Assembly: GCA_039707465.1 (NCBI GenBank)
Contig: CM077643.1
Location: 65,350,605-65,414,604, forward strand
Reading direction: 5' to 3'
Origin: Rhabdophis nuchalis
Lineage: Eukaryota > Chordata > Lepidosauria > Squamata > Natricidae
Length of the DNA stretch: 64,000 nucleotides
Position 1 is the first letter of the stretch; the number at the start of each line of letters is the position of its first letter. The position numbers were made by a program, and so were the translations under genes. Shown one piece after another: positions 20,986 to 33,260 of the stretch. The notes beneath the pieces are model-generated. The model was not told the DNA's origin and ran no database searches. It worked only from the letters and a program-made list of their open reading frames with translations.

Positions 20986-23900
20986 TAGCACAACAGTCTT
21001 TTTTCCCTTTACATTCAGATGAATAAAAATGGTCCAAGTCCTGTCTGGCTTTTTAATAAATGTATTTATTGTTTCTCTATGTTGCAGTTGTACAATATAT
21101 TAATGTGGCCTGAAAGAGGGTAAATAAATTAAATACTTCAATATCACTATTAAAATTTTGTATGATTTGAAGTCCATATGTTCAATGTTCAGAATCCTTT
21201 GGAAAACATGAAAACTGGCTTACAGTTTGAAGGTTATCAGAAGTGTAATTGCATTTGTGTAATTCTATTTTATAGCTGTTATTTTTTTGTGATTTTAATT
21301 TGTGGTTTGATCTGTTGTTTAAAGGCAACCCTCCAGATGCTTACTTTCATGGTTTTTTCTCCCTTTTTTCAGTTTGTAAGTAGCATTTACTATATAGGTC
21401 TATTCTTAAATTTCTAAAGATTTATTAGTAACACTCTCCCTTCACCACCGAATGTAAATGTTGTCCATTCGCCATGGAAGTTGACATTGTGCAAAGCAAG
21501 GCTGTTGTTCTAGACCCATTCAAGTTACCCCAAGGCTGTAATCCTATGAGATCTGAATGCACTTATCTAGTCACTTGATTTCAGTTATTAAAGAGGCAGT
21601 ATTAATTTCTGGAGGGCTCCAAATGAATACATTTTGGGAAAAGGAGTTAATCCTTAGATAGTCATTAATGTACTTTATAAGCAGCCATATTTATGTATCA
21701 TTGCAGTGATTTCTCCAGCTCAGTTGGAAATTGAATTACATTCTAGCTCCTTAGCTAATAGGAATAAATGAAGCCAATAAAAAAAAAATCCAAATTCAAA
21801 ATGTAAAAAAAAACCCAGTTCTTTAAGAAAATTATTTTTGTTTGATGCTTACAAGTGATCTGAAATCTTTAATATATTGTTACTTTTAGCTACCTTTGAC
21901 CTTTTCTGATCCTATTAGTTTACTATATTGAGTTCTATTTTTGCCTAATTAATCATTGAGTTTCATGCAAAAATTTCATGGAACAAAATAATATTAATAA
22001 TTGATAGAACAGAAAGCCCAAGTTTCATTTCTAATGCACATATTTCCCAAAAATCCAGAAGTCTTTTAATATATTGGGAGCTAGAGATGAATTGTGCAGT
22101 TGAAATAAAGTCATATCAGATTTCTCCATAAGTACATATGTCTACATTATCTAGTCCTGCAGAAGATACTGTCTCTTAGTCTAGACAGTGATTTGCTTGC
22201 ACTGGCATACAGATCTCTGCATGCTCCACATTTTGGTGTTTCTACATGCTTTGAAGCCTGCTTTTTCTTTCTGTTTTAATTTATGTGCATGTGGAATTGA
22301 ATATGTTTTTACATTGCATGGTTTTGCTTAATTCCAATTATTTTCATCTTTTTAACTAAAACATTATCATGACATTTAATTGAAAAGTAACTTTTCATCT
22401 TGTAGCAAGGAAGGAAAGAGCCTCTGGAAATAGTGATAAATTCATTTTAAAAGAATGTTATTTCTCATAAACCATCAAGGACAGGGGCACAGTAGAACTG
22501 AAATTGTTCTTTTTTTTCCTTCTACGTAACTTTTTGAAAACAAAACCATCTGTCTTCCCAAATTCTCACAATTTCAATATTATTCACCTTTTCACAGCGA
22601 CAAGCTTCCATATTATTTCTTCAAATTATGGCATATTCTTGTTTAATTAAAGGAATTTAAAATAAGCCATTCATTCTGATGCACGGCCATATCCAAGAGA
22701 ATGCAATGGTAGCTCAGTAACAGTAATAATGCCTCAAATAGATAGAAGATAAAATGTTAAATAATGCTCAAATAATATCTTCTCCAACTTTTTCTTCAAA
22801 TCCATGTTAAGGTGTAGAATAGAAGTTTAGGGATTTGACATACTTCAAGCTATGTTGGATTTCCATAAATTTTCCTCCAACCACTGTTTGCATGAAGCCA
22901 ATATTAGTAAAAACTGTTTATTTAATTTCTACTAAGATGCAAACCCCCAAACTATATATAGATATATTCATCTAGGTACACCAGACTGTCTGGATTATAT
23001 AATCAGTCCTCATTTGGTTCCATTCTGATTTCTCCTCTTTCATTACTGCAACTCTGTAAGAAAGGCTAGAAATAAATGTTTGTTTGTTTGGGAGTGAACG
23101 TGTAGGTTCTTCATAGGACCTGTGGCTTACCAGCTATTGATCTTGTATATTTAAACATGCACATTTTCATTTGTAAAAACTTGTATAGGTCTGCTAATTG
23201 TGTGTCAAGAATATGTGGTTACAATGTTAGAGAAATTGAGATTATACAGTACACCAGTGTAAATTGTAAACATAACAGTCCTGGTTTTTAAACAGTTGGT
23301 AATGAATTGGGATAATATATTTGAGAGCCTTTAGAAGAAATATTCCCATCTTTCTACTCTTTTTTGCCTTAATTGTAGTTAAGCATTATAAAATATCAAC
23401 ATGGAGAAGGCTAACTAGGGTTAGGGTTAGCTAGTCATGGGGAAATCTGATTACTTGAATTAATGTGGGTAATAGTATAGGATTCAAACACTGTTGAGCA
23501 GGACGAATATGTCAATATTTCTCATTCTCCTTTTCTAGCGGTCCCTTTTTCAATATTTCTGTTCAATATATATGAAGTGCCTAAAGTACTTGGTAACTAA
23601 GGTCCATAGTGCTTAAATGGAAAGCAGATTTAAGGAGTGGGGTATAAATTCGAAAAATAAATAAAAATAATAATAAATAGATGTCCCTGCCCGCCTAAGA
23701 AGCTTTCCAAGATTCAGAGACCTTCCAAAATACATGCACTAAGAGGGAAGTTTGTGGCAACTCATCACAGGGAGGTGTCCCAGGAATCAAGAATATGGCT
23801 GCACTTGTACAGTTTAAACCGTACCTCTCTTTTTATATGTGCTGTAATATAAGGCATGTGAAGGAAGGAATGCAGCCAGCACTTTTTTTAATACTCCCTT

Positions 23901-24930
23901 TGTGTAGACCTCCTTATTAGAGATGATCCAGTCCTGAGTAATACACCACGTGAGAACAGGTTTTGAATTAAAGCCTGAATTAAAGAATTAAAGCTATTAA
24001 ACATATGTGAGAAGTCCTCCCTCAGAGCTGATCTCTAAGATTAGCCCTGTCCACATTTATTAAAGTCAGTTCTGTTGAAATGAATGTTGCTGACTTTCAG
24101 ATATATTTGTGTAAGATCCGGATGTAGGAGTGTGAAATACATTTTTATAAAATTTGAACGGAATACATGAAGTATGGGTGAAATTTCTGCAGTATCTCTT
24201 TGGAACCTGCATATTTCAGTCTTGAATATTACGGACCTCTTAACCAACTGTATAGCAAACAGAAACTAAATGGATAATGTTTTCCCCTAATGAATGTAAG
24301 GAACAGTTTCAGCTGCATATTGTTAAAAAGACAAAAATCAAAAGCACTTGCCATGACTGATTGTATGACTCAGACAAAAAAGCCAATAACTCCAACCAGA
24401 CATATTTTTCTCTGGTGTCTAATACAACTATCTATAAACATATACAATTACTAAATTTAGTTTCAAAATTCCCATCAAGAAAACCAAAAGTTGATAAGTT
24501 TGCCATAGCTCAACAAAGAAGGAATTTATCTTTGTTTTCTTCTTACAAATACTTCGCTTTGCACTTAAATTCTTTGGCAACCTAAGCTTTTTTGGAATGT
24601 GCCTATGTGCTATACTTGTGCAATCTATTTAATAAGTGCCATGAACATTTAAAGAAATGTGCTAAGTCTCTTACATAATTAGAAACTGCAGCAAAAACTA
24701 CTATATTCTACATGCGTAGTGAGAGCTGATGTTAATTTGGCACCATCTAGTGCACTGAAATATGATTAGTCATTTTTTAAAAAAATGACAAATGGTAACA
24801 AATGAGGCGATATCATGATCTAATAGCTCTGAATCAACTTTTTTAATATATTCCAACTCATTTTGGATGAACTGTCCATTTTGTTTACTTTTCTTACTGC
24901 TGCTAGTATTGTTGATAGGTGAACTTCATA
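20986..24930 (+). other. intron sequence, no gene seen
   Basis: About 4 kb of mostly unique-looking AT-rich DNA. A minimal L2 tail (GGGGTATAAATTCGAAAAAT followed by AAATA and AAT units) lies at 23638-23680. A short TAGGGTTAGGGTTAG lies near 23410. No exon or RNA gene recognised. Confidence 0.55.
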
Positions 24931-25245
24931 ATTTATGCCAAAGATTCTCAACCTTTTCTTCCCTAAGGACCCCCTTTTGTGGCCCCGGACCAGAGCCCTG
25001 AACCAGAAAGACTTAACCCAAGATTTAAATCAGGGGTTCCCAAACTTGGCAACTTTAAGATTTGTGGACTTCAACTCCCAGAATTCTCCAGCCAGTAGCT
25101 GGAGAATTCTGGGAGTTGAAGTCCACAAGTCTTAAAGTTGCCAAGTTTGGGAACCCCTGATTTAAATCATAGCATTTCGTCAAGCCTTCGCGGAGCCCCT
25201 GTGACAACATTGGCTGACCACAGGTTGAGAATGACTGATTTATGC
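24931..25245. mobile_element. hAT-type MITE carrying a second hAT MITE
   Basis: The outer element at 24939-25237 starts CAAAGATTCTCAACC and ends GGTTGAGAATGACTG, decayed inverted ends of the CAGTGGTTCTCAACC type. It is flanked by ATTTATGC at 24931-24938 and 25238-25245. It is split by the inner element at 25031-25159 plus its duplication. Confidence 0.8.
25023..25167. mobile_element. hAT-type foldback MITE (inner)
   Basis: The element at 25031-25159 (129 bp) starts CAGGGGTTCCCAAACTTGGC and ends with the inverse. It forms a nearly perfect hairpin around AGCCAGTAGCT. It is flanked by ATTTAAAT at 25023-25030 and 25160-25167. It shares its core (GTGGACTTCAACTCCCAGA) with the element at 11171-11305 but has different outermost bases. 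Confidence 0.88.
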
Positions 25246-25727
25246 CATTTGATTTCTTTTAAGAGAAATGTAGAGGCTACTCCCCATGTAACACATTGGG
25301 GGTTTTTTTCACTCTTAATATACCCTTCAAATTATCCCTTTTGCTGAAAAACTATATCGAAGATGTACATTAAAGAGCAAGTAAATGAAATTATCATACA
25401 GTGTTTATTGCACACCCTCTGGACCTTAGCATTTGTGTACTCACAAATTTACTCACTTGACAGCTAAAAATCTTGTTTCCCAGTGGCTGCTCCAGTCTCA
25501 TTTGTCATTTCCACTAGTAGCCTTTTAACACAGGTTCACCAACACTAACCTCCTAATGAAGTTTTTTTTAAAAAAATGTCTTACAAGTCCCCCGAAGTAT
25601 AGGTTTTGGGGATTTATAACAGTTTTATCTTACACAGAGTTAAAATGAAGAATTTAGAACCTGCATGTGAGAGCTTGCGTCTTTGTCCCTTTCTCCTGAA
25701 ATCAATTATTTGTCATTCCTTTCATAG

Positions 25728-25868
25728 GTTCGGTCCATGCGACATCAATAGCAGCCTCTAGAGTGGAGCAGGCACTATCAGAGGTGGCTTCGTCTTTGCA
25801 GAGTAGTACTCCAAAGCAGGGTCCTCTGCATCCTTGGATGACTTTGGCTCAGATCTGGCTTCATGCAG
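25728..25868 (+). CDS. TTC7B: TTC7B exon 8 of the window
   Basis: An exon of 141 bp between AG at 25726-25727 and GTAATG from 25869, phase 1 at both ends. It completes the Gly codon of exon 7 and reads SVHATSIAASRVEQALSEVA, then SSLQSSTPKQGPLHPWMTLA and QIWLHA. The linker gives way to a TPR helix at WMTLAQIWLHA. This stretch separates TTC7B from TTC7A in my recollection. The open frame on the opposite strand is a shadow. Confidence 0.93.
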
Positions 25869-27213
25869 GTAATGGGACAGAGCAGTTGTTTCTTCTTCCC
25901 CATTAGCCTCAGGAAACTCTTTGCTGCATTCGGCAGGCCAGAATGTTTTATTGGATGTCAGCATAAAAACGCTGCTTAGAAGGATGCTTTTTCAGAATGT
26001 GGCATTTTGATTCATTTGAAGACAAGAACACAGCAATGCCTAATTTATGAAAACTGCGGCTTAGAAGAAGGGAGCATTTAGTATTTAACAAGCTTGTCAG
26101 AAGGTTGACTCTCCCTGCTTTTTCCCCCCAGCCGCTGGCTAGAAGATGTTAAGGCATGGAAATGTAAGATGTCACACTGCAAATTAGGTGTGACATTATT
26201 TTCATGAACTTTAAAGTGGCATTACTCAAGAAATATGTAGTTGGGACAGAAAGCAGCATCTTTGGCAGAAAAGATAAATGCCACCTGAAAAATGTATCTT
26301 TTAAAGTGTTTTCTCAAAATGCATCAAATGATAAAAACCACTAAAATAGTTTTGGAATTTTTTTTGGGAAGAATATATATGTTTTATGCAGACAAATTAG
26401 TAGTTTTAATTCAGAATTTTAGGAAGAGTTTCTGGCCATACCTTAATGCTTGGCTAATTTAAGTTTATATAAATTTGATTACTGCAGACAGGAGAAAAAT
26501 GTTCTTTCCCATGAGAAATAGCTATATATATTCAGGAGTTCCAATAGTCTAATTTCAAAAATGCTATTTTTGATATAGTATGCTAGAAATGATATGTAAT
26601 ACTAGTAAGCTAATACTTATGAGCTTTCTAAAATGAACTGCGTGTTGGAAAATAAAAGCAATCCCCGATTAACAGTTGGAACTGGTAAGGCAATAGATGA
26701 TTAATCAGGTATCTATTCTGTCTCAGGCAGGCCCATCTATGCATGTTTACATTAGGCAGTTCACATTGAGCTAATGGGAAATAATGGACTTTGTGAAGCT
26801 AGGTAAGGGCTCCCATTAGTCCACTTCAAATAATAATGTCATTTCAAGGATTATTAAAGTGAAAGGAAGGGAGCATTTATAGTTGTTTGAAGGAAGTAAA
26901 AATGCTACAGCTAGCGAGGTAGATGATAGCTAGATAGATACGTAGATGATAGCTAGATAGATAGACAGACAGATTTTTACAAATTTTACAAATATTTTAC
27001 AAATTTTCCTTGTGTACCATGTATAAGAAGAAATATGGGCATTATGTAATTTTTAATTTAATTCTTGTTTCCAACTAAATATTCAAATCTGCAGTATTCT
27101 ATTTTTTTCTAAAGTATTTTGTATAGAGGTAAATGCTTAATCCTAAATCTGAACTAGAATTTGGAGGAAGATAGTTTAATCCCAAATGAAAACTATGACT
27201 TGGAGATTGTAAA
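25869..27213 (+). other. intron sequence with a short GATA-type run
   Basis: No coding signal. A tetranucleotide run (GATA and GACA units) lies at about 26918-26972. Confidence 0.55.
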
Positions 27214-27491
27214 TACAGGTAATCCTTGACTTTTATTTATGACTTAATTTGAGCCCAAAATTTCCATTGTTAAATGAATTTTGCCCTAATTTACTTTTCT
27301 TGCCACTGTTGCTGAATTAATCGCTGCAGTTATTAAGTTAATAAAATGCTTAAGTGAATCTGTCTTCTCCACTGACTTTGCTTGTCAGAAGGTCATAAAA
27401 AGTGATCACATGCTCCTGGGACATTGCAACCATCATAAATACATGCCAGTTGACAAGTGTCTAAATATTGATCATGTGACCCTGAATATGC

Positions 27492-27825
27492 ATGATAGCA
27501 GTGTTCCGATATCTCAGAGGGTGCCACAAAGAAGAGGGAGCCAAACTATTCTCCAAGGCACCTGGGGGTAGGACAAGAAGCAATGGGTGGAAACTAATCA
27601 AGGAGAGAAGCAACTTAGAACTAAGGAGAAATTTCCTGACAGTTAGAACAATTAACCTCTGGAACAGCTTGCCTCCAGAAGTTGTGAATGCCCCAACCCT
27701 GGAAGCCTTTAAAAAGATGTTAGATAGCCATTTGTCTGAAAAGGTATAAGGTTCCTGCCCACGCAGGGGGTTGGACTAGAAGACCTACAAGGTCCCTTCC
27801 AACTCTGCTATTGTATTGTATTGTA
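27492..27825 (+). pseudogene. CR1 LINE 3' end with ORF2 C-terminus
   Basis: The frame at 27492-27749 reads MIAVFRYLRGCHKEEGAKLF, NGWKLIKERSNLELRRNFLT and WNSLPPEVVNAPTLEAFKKM, then a stop. This is the conserved C-terminus of CR1 ORF2. The 3' UTR ends with GGTTGGACTAGAAGACC, TCCCTTCCAACTCTGCTATT and TATTG repeats. It is inserted in the mariner-like element, with at most a 4-5 bp duplication (TATGC). Confidence 0.85.
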
Positions 27826-27892
27826 TGCGGCATCAGTCGTGAGTGTAAAAAACAGTCATCAGTCACTTTTTTCAGTGCTATTGTAACTTTGA

Positions 27893-28120
27893 GCCATGGT
27901 GGCTCAGTGTTTAGAATGCAGTGCGGCAGGCTACTTCTGCTGACTGCCAGCTGACTGCAATTTGGCAGATCTCACCAGGCTCAAGGTTGACTCAGCCTTC
28001 CATCCTTCCAAGGTTGGTAAAACGAGATTGCTTGGGGCAATATGCTGACTCTGTAAACTGCTTAGAGAGGGCTGTAGAAGCACTGTGAAGCGGTATATAA
28101 GTCTAAGGGCTATTGCTATT
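27893..28120 (+). mobile_element. tRNA-derived SINE inserted in the mariner-like element
   Basis: It starts GCCATGGTGGCTCAGTGTTT (A-box-like). A shortened B-box region is at GGCAGATCTCACC. It then has GACTCAGCCTTCCATCC, TTGGGGCAATATGCTGA, GCGGTATATAAGTCTAAG and a CTATTG tail. The same family is at 10303-10536. The host reading TTGTAACTTTGA resumes after it as GAATGGTCACT. Confidence 0.8.
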
Positions 28121-28162
28121 GAATGGTCACTAAATAAATGGTAAGTTTGAGAACTACCTGTA

Positions 28163-28944
28163 TCAAATTAATTGATTGATTAGATTACCATCGATACTAA
28201 GTTATAAAACAGTAACTGGTGCTGGTCAAATATAAACATTTTGTCTCATTTTGTATCTATATACACAAGTTAGGCAAAAAGGTGGAACCTGCTTAAATCT
28301 CTAGGACCTAAAAGGACCATGAGCATTTGGTAATTGGACTTCTCATCTTTTTCCTATCTTAAATCCTGCAACATTTCTGTTTTTAAATACTTCCAGAATG
28401 ACACGGTTTATAATAATGCTTTATATGAAAGTATTATTCCCTTCTGTGAATTCCCTTCCCTCCTGTGACAGCAAACATATTATTGCCTTTCCTGTGACGG
28501 CCATTACCAACTGGTTGCTGGGCATAGCTAATTATTTCTGAGAAGCTAAATGTATTGTCCTAGTAGTACAGGCAATCCAGAATGCTCTATGAATTCTTCA
28601 TGTGGAATAGCCGTTTTATCCATCTGTAATCCTTGGAGACTTGAATCTCATTTCAAGTCTAAGGAAAAGATGTTCAGTCAGAGGAAGTATTTGTGTGTGA
28701 TGTTTGTATCCTGCCTTTAACTTAATGGTGTTTTACAGAGTTTAAAGTGTAAAACCAGAGCAGAGACATCAGTAAAAGATTCTGTTAAATGTATTGTACA
28801 TTTAAAATGGATGTAACAAGTATGAACCAGCATGTGTTGAAATTAAAATACTTTGCTAACCAGTGGCTGGAACATCTTCAACAAGGAAACTAGATGTACT
28901 TTTCTGACAAGGGTAGCTGAGAAGACATCCTTCTTGCCAGGTTT
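28163..28944 (+). other. intron sequence, no gene seen
   Basis: Unique-looking DNA with no exon, RNA gene or clear repeat recognised. Confidence 0.5.
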
Positions 28945-29165
28945 CTACTGTGTTTATTTATTATTTGATTTATATCCTACCTTTTGTAAATAAGAGCTTA
29001 AGGCAGTGCACATAGTGTTCTCTCCTGGATTCCCCCCTGCCCCCCCCAACAGCAACAGTTTGAAAAATAAGTTAGACTGATAGAGAATGAGTGGCCCATT
29101 GATTTTCCATGGCCAGTAATAAACTAGAACCTGGATCTTTGTGCTCCCAGTCCAACATCTTAATT
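28945..29165 (-). mobile_element. tRNA-type SINE, antisense, partial
   Basis: It contains TTTGATTTATATCCTACCTT, AAGAGCTTAAGGCAGTGCAC, TGAGTGGCCCATTG and AACTAGAACCTGGATC, in the same order as the fuller antisense copy at 45248-45462 and its relatives. The promoter-like end (plus-strand right side) is mostly lost. Confidence 0.5.
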
Positions 29166-29880
29166 TTGGTTTGCAGATCAGAAAGGCCTTTGCCAAACAG
29201 CATAAAACAAGGTGGTTTGTATGGATAACTGCAGTCTAGTCAATGAATTATGCCCAGAAATAGATTTGCAAACAGTACCGTTTCTTCATCTGTTAGGTGT
29301 TATAAATTAAAATTTATTTTGTGTATTATAAAGTATTTTAGTAAATTATGGATTTAATGCTGAATTCACGCATTCAAATTTTGTTAATCATGGGAGGAGT
29401 ATAATTGAAAATATAACCTAGAGTTATCAAAACGTGTATATTTTTCTTTTGAAAAACCAATATTATAACAGGAATGTATTTCAGAATACATGTACACTCT
29501 GTGATTTGTTTCTTTAGTTGAAGCATAAAGGGATTAGCATATCTCTCTCTCTCACACACACACACACACAGAATATATAACTTAACTGACTTTAAAAATA
29601 CAAGATTAAAAGCTCAAGTTGGATCTCAAATTTGGTATAGATACAAATAAAGAAAAAAAGCATCAAATTCTTATTCTAAGATTAACATGTTTGATTTTTC
29701 TAGCTATAATATATTGATCATTGTACTATTACTTTATTATCACAATTTAGGAGACAATATTAACAATAGCAACAAACAACGAAAGTGTATTATATTTTTT
29801 ATTTAATTCTTAATTCTGATGCCATTGTGCTGTGTTTCAATAAAGAAACAACCAGGGCATATACTATCATCATCATCATC
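29166..29880 (+). other. intron sequence with CT/CA run
   Basis: No coding signal. A CT then CA run lies at 29541-29570, and an ATC run at 29866-29880 abuts the L2 that follows. Confidence 0.5.
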
Positions 29881-32530
29881 ACCGAGCTTCTCAATGTGAT
29901 AGCCGAGATGGCAGTTGACACCCCCAGGCTGTTAGTCATGGGGGATTTCAACCTGCCATCGATAGGCGAGGCATCTGAGATGGCACGGGAGTTCATGGCC
30001 TCCATGACGGCCATGGACCTGACCCAGTTAGTTCATGACCCCACCCACACTGGAGGACACACGCTGGACTTAGTTTTTGCCTCCGGCCAGTGGCTAAGTG
30101 ATCTTGGTTTAGGGGAAATAGCCATTGAACCCCTGTCATGGTCAGATCACTCTCTCCTTCGGCTAGGCTTTCCAACCGCTACATCCCACCGCGGGGAGGC
30201 GGAACCGGAAGCGGTGAGATGGTTCCGCCCCAGGCGCCTGATGCACCCTGAGAGGTTCCAGATGGAGCTTGGGCCAATACCTGAGACCCTGACCCGCGAC
30301 TCGACTGAGGACCTAGTTGCCGCTTGGAATAGTGTGGCCACGGGGACCCTGGACCGGGTCATGCCTTTGCGGCCTCTCACCCGGTGCCGAACCACCTTTG
30401 CCCTTTGGTTTTCCAAGGAGCTGAGGGTGATGAAACGTCGGAAGAGATGCCTAGAGAGCGGTTGGAGGGCCACCCTCTCAGAGTCTGACCGGACACTGGT
30501 AAGGTCGCATTTGAAGACCTACCTAGTGGCGATAAAAGCGGCGAAACGTAATTATTTCTCTGCTCTTATCGCGTCTGCAGATAACCGTCCTGCTGTCCTG
30601 TTTAGGGTGACCCGCTCCCTTCTTCACCAGAGGGAGCGGGATGCCCCCTTGCAGGGTCGTGCGGAGTAATTTGGGTGTTATCTGCATGATAAAATTGATA
30701 AGATCTGGGATGGGTTGGCCTCCGATTGGACTAGTTCAGACGGGCTGACGGAGGCAGGTCTTGAGTCTGTTATCTGGGAAGAGTTTGATCCTGTGACTCC
30801 TGAGGACATGGACAGGATGCTGGGGCGGCTGAACGCCACCATATGTTTATTGGACACGTGTCCCGCCTGGTTGGTACTGGCCTCCCGGGAGGTTACATGA
30901 GGTTGGCTCCAGGGAATTGTCAATGCTTCTTTGAGTGAGGGGTTTCTACCGGCCGCTTTGAAAGAGGTGGTGGTGAGGCCCCTCCTCAAGAAGCCCTCCC
31001 TGGACCCGGCTGTGTTGGCCAACTACCGTCTAGTCTCCAACCTCCAATTCCTTGCGAAGGTTGTTGAGAGTGTGGTGGCGCGACAACTGCCTCAGTACCT
31101 GGAGGAAACTGTCTATCTGGACCCGCGCCAGTCCGGCTTCCGGCCTGGGCACAGCACGGAGACGGCATTGGTCGCGTTGGTGGATATATCTCTGGAGGGC
31201 TCGGGATAGGGGTTGTTCCTCTATCCTGGTCCTGTTAGACCTCTCAGCGGCTTTTGATACCATCGACCATGGTATCATGTTGCGCCGGCTGGTGGGACTT
31301 GGGGTGGGGGGCACCGTTTTACGGTGGTTCTCCTCCTACCTCTCCAACCGGTCGCAATTTGTGTTGGCAGGAGGGCAGAGGTCAACGTCAAGATGCCTCA
31401 CTTGTGGGGTACCACAGGGGTTGGTCCTCGCCTCTCCTGTTCAACATTTATATGAAGCCGTTGGGTGAGATCATCCCTGGTTTCGGGGTAGAATTCCACC
31501 AGTACGCTGACGATACTCAGCTGTACATCTCTACCCCGGACCACCCCAACGATGCCGTGGATGTGATGTCCCGGTGTCTGGAGGCCGTGCGAGCTGGATG
31601 GGGAGAAACAGGCTCGGACTCAACCCGTCCAAGACCGAGTGGCTGTGGCTTCCGGCGGCACGATATAGCCAGCTGGTGCCATCTCTGGCTATTGGGGCGA
31701 GTCATTGGCCCCCACAGAGAGGGCTCGCAACTTGGGCGTCCTCCTGGACTCTCGGCTGTCCCTAGAAGATCATATGACAGCCGTGGCCAGGGGGGCTTTT
31801 TATCAGATCCGCCTGATACGCCAGTTGCACGCCTTTCTGGATCGTGACGCTTTACGCATGGTCACTCAAGCCCTCGTCATCTCACGCCTGGACTACTGCA
31901 ACGCTCTCTACATGGGGCTTCCCTTGAAGTGCACCCGGAGACTCCAGTTAGTTCAGAATGCGGCCGTGCGGGGGATCCTGGGAGCTCCTAGATGCTCCCA
32001 TGTGACACCTCTCCTGCGCGAGCTGCACTGGCTGCCTGTGGCTTTCCGGGTGCGCTTCAAGATATTAGTAACTATCTTTAAAGCGCTCCATGGCAAGGGA
32101 CCTGGTTACCTGCAAGACCGCCTCCTGCCATCAAATATCTCCCACCGACCAGTGCGCTCCCACAGAGTGGGCCTCCTCAGGGTGCCGTCGGCCAGGCAAT
32201 GTCGGCTGGCGACCCCCAGGGGGAGAGCCTTCTCTGTGGTGGCTCCTGCCCTCTGGAATGACCTACCCACCAACCTACGCACAACCACGGACCTGCGCCT
32301 CTTCCGCCGGGCTTTGAAGACCTATCTATTTCATGCGGCCAGCCTGGCGTAATTTTTTTAATGGTTTTTAGTAGGTTTTATTAATGGTTTTAGAACAGGC
32401 ATATTATTTAATATATTTTTAAATATATCTTTCATGTATTTTATATTTTCATATTTAAATCACTGGTTTTATTGCTGCCTGTACACCGCCCTCAGTCCCG
32501 GAAGGGAGAAGGGCAGTATAGAAATTTAAT
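29881..32530 (+). pseudogene. L2-like LINE with endonuclease and reverse transcriptase remnants (copy A)
   Basis: The longest L2 here. It starts in the apurinic endonuclease domain (LLVMGDFNLPSIG near 29931; WSDHSLLRLGF near 30140 with the catalytic-type SDH). It passes through the linker (EDLVAAWNSVATGTLDRV) to the reverse transcriptase ([45 protein letters not shown]) and the C-terminal block (LDYCNALYMGLP, ALWNDLPTN, SLA stop at 32350). The frame is broken by TAA at 30667, TGA at 30898 and frameshifts near 31190, 31420 and 31590. The 3' hairpin TCCC-GGAA-GGGA is at 32496-32507. L2 belongs to the CR1 superfamily. Confidence 0.85.
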
Positions 32531-32553
32531 TAATCATCATCATCATCATCATC
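32531..32553 (+). repeat. ATC repeat tail of L2 copy A
   Basis: About seven ATC units follow the L2 3' end. A shorter ATC run (29866-29880) also precedes the 5' truncation point, so the element lies between two runs of the same unit. Confidence 0.9.
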
Positions 32554-32641
32554 TAGTAAACTTGCAGGTCGCCCAACTCTCATTGATGCTGGGCAGCTCA
32601 CATGATTGACAGTTCTCTCTTTGTAATGGACAATGTGATTC

Positions 32642-32791
32642 CTCTAAGTCAGGGGTATCAAACTCACATTGTCAAGGCAGCATCACGTGATATATCGGGA
32701 CTTTTTTCCCCTTCGCTAAATTAGGTGTGGGTGTGGCCAGCACATGATGTATCTGGCCATGGGCCGGAAGTTTGACAACCCTGCTCTAAGT
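32642..32791. mobile_element. hAT-type MITE, 134 bp, with target duplication
   Basis: The element at 32650-32783 starts CAGGGGTATCAAACTC and ends AAGTTTGACAACCCTG. It is flanked by CTCTAAGT at 32642-32649 and 32784-32791. It has the same length and internal phrases (GGTGTGGC, TCTGGCC) as the member at 12632-12765. Confidence 0.87.
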
Positions 32792-32981
32792 CAACTTTTC
32801 CCAATGTAGCCCTCCATTTTTTTAAAAAAATTCTTCTGCATATTGGAGAAGTCTGTATCTACATATGTAAACCTACATATATATGGGTAATATATATTCA
32901 AAAAGGCTTTGTGACTCAAAGCAGCAAATAGCTCTTCTTGGGCCCCTCCCTGTTCCTGTCTAATTCTTCTTGCATCAACTT

Positions 32982-33086
<105 letters not shown>

Positions 33087-33260
33087 TTTTTATTTTATAA
33101 ACCGCGTCCTCTCCCCAGAGGGACTCGGAGCGGTGCACAGGGAAAACTAAAAACACATAAAATAAGTACATCAATAATACAGTAGAATAAAAATAAATTA
33201 AACTAATTGTCCCTGCACTAAAATCCCCATTAAAACTAATAAGCTGGAAGTCCTATTGTG
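33087..33260 (-). mobile_element. L2-like LINE 3' end, antisense
   Basis: The inverse of the L2 3' UTR: TTTATTTTATAAACCGCGTC, hairpin TCCC-CAGA-GGGA at 33112-33123, AGCGGTGCACAGGG, then AAACACATAAAAT-like and AAAATCCCCATTAAAAC 3' UTR sequence. The reading frame is not reached. The 5' end is approximate. Confidence 0.8.

Larger units (their letters stand above)
27216..28160. mobile_element. mariner/Tigger-like element broken by CR1 and SINE
   Basis: It starts CAGGTAATCCTTGACTTTTA and ends AGTTTGAGAACTACCTG, with TA on both sides (27214-27215 and 28161-28162). Internal phrases (GACTTTGCTTGTCAGAAGGTC, GATCACATG, TTTTTTCAGTG, TTGTAACTTTGA, ATGGTCACTAAATAA) follow the same order as in the uninterrupted copy at 33885-34266. 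Its own length is roughly 380 bp; the rest is two insertions. Confidence 0.75.

Noticed and set aside
23408..23426. Interstitial telomeric repeat
   Set aside because: Only about two TTAGGG-like units; too short to mean anything.
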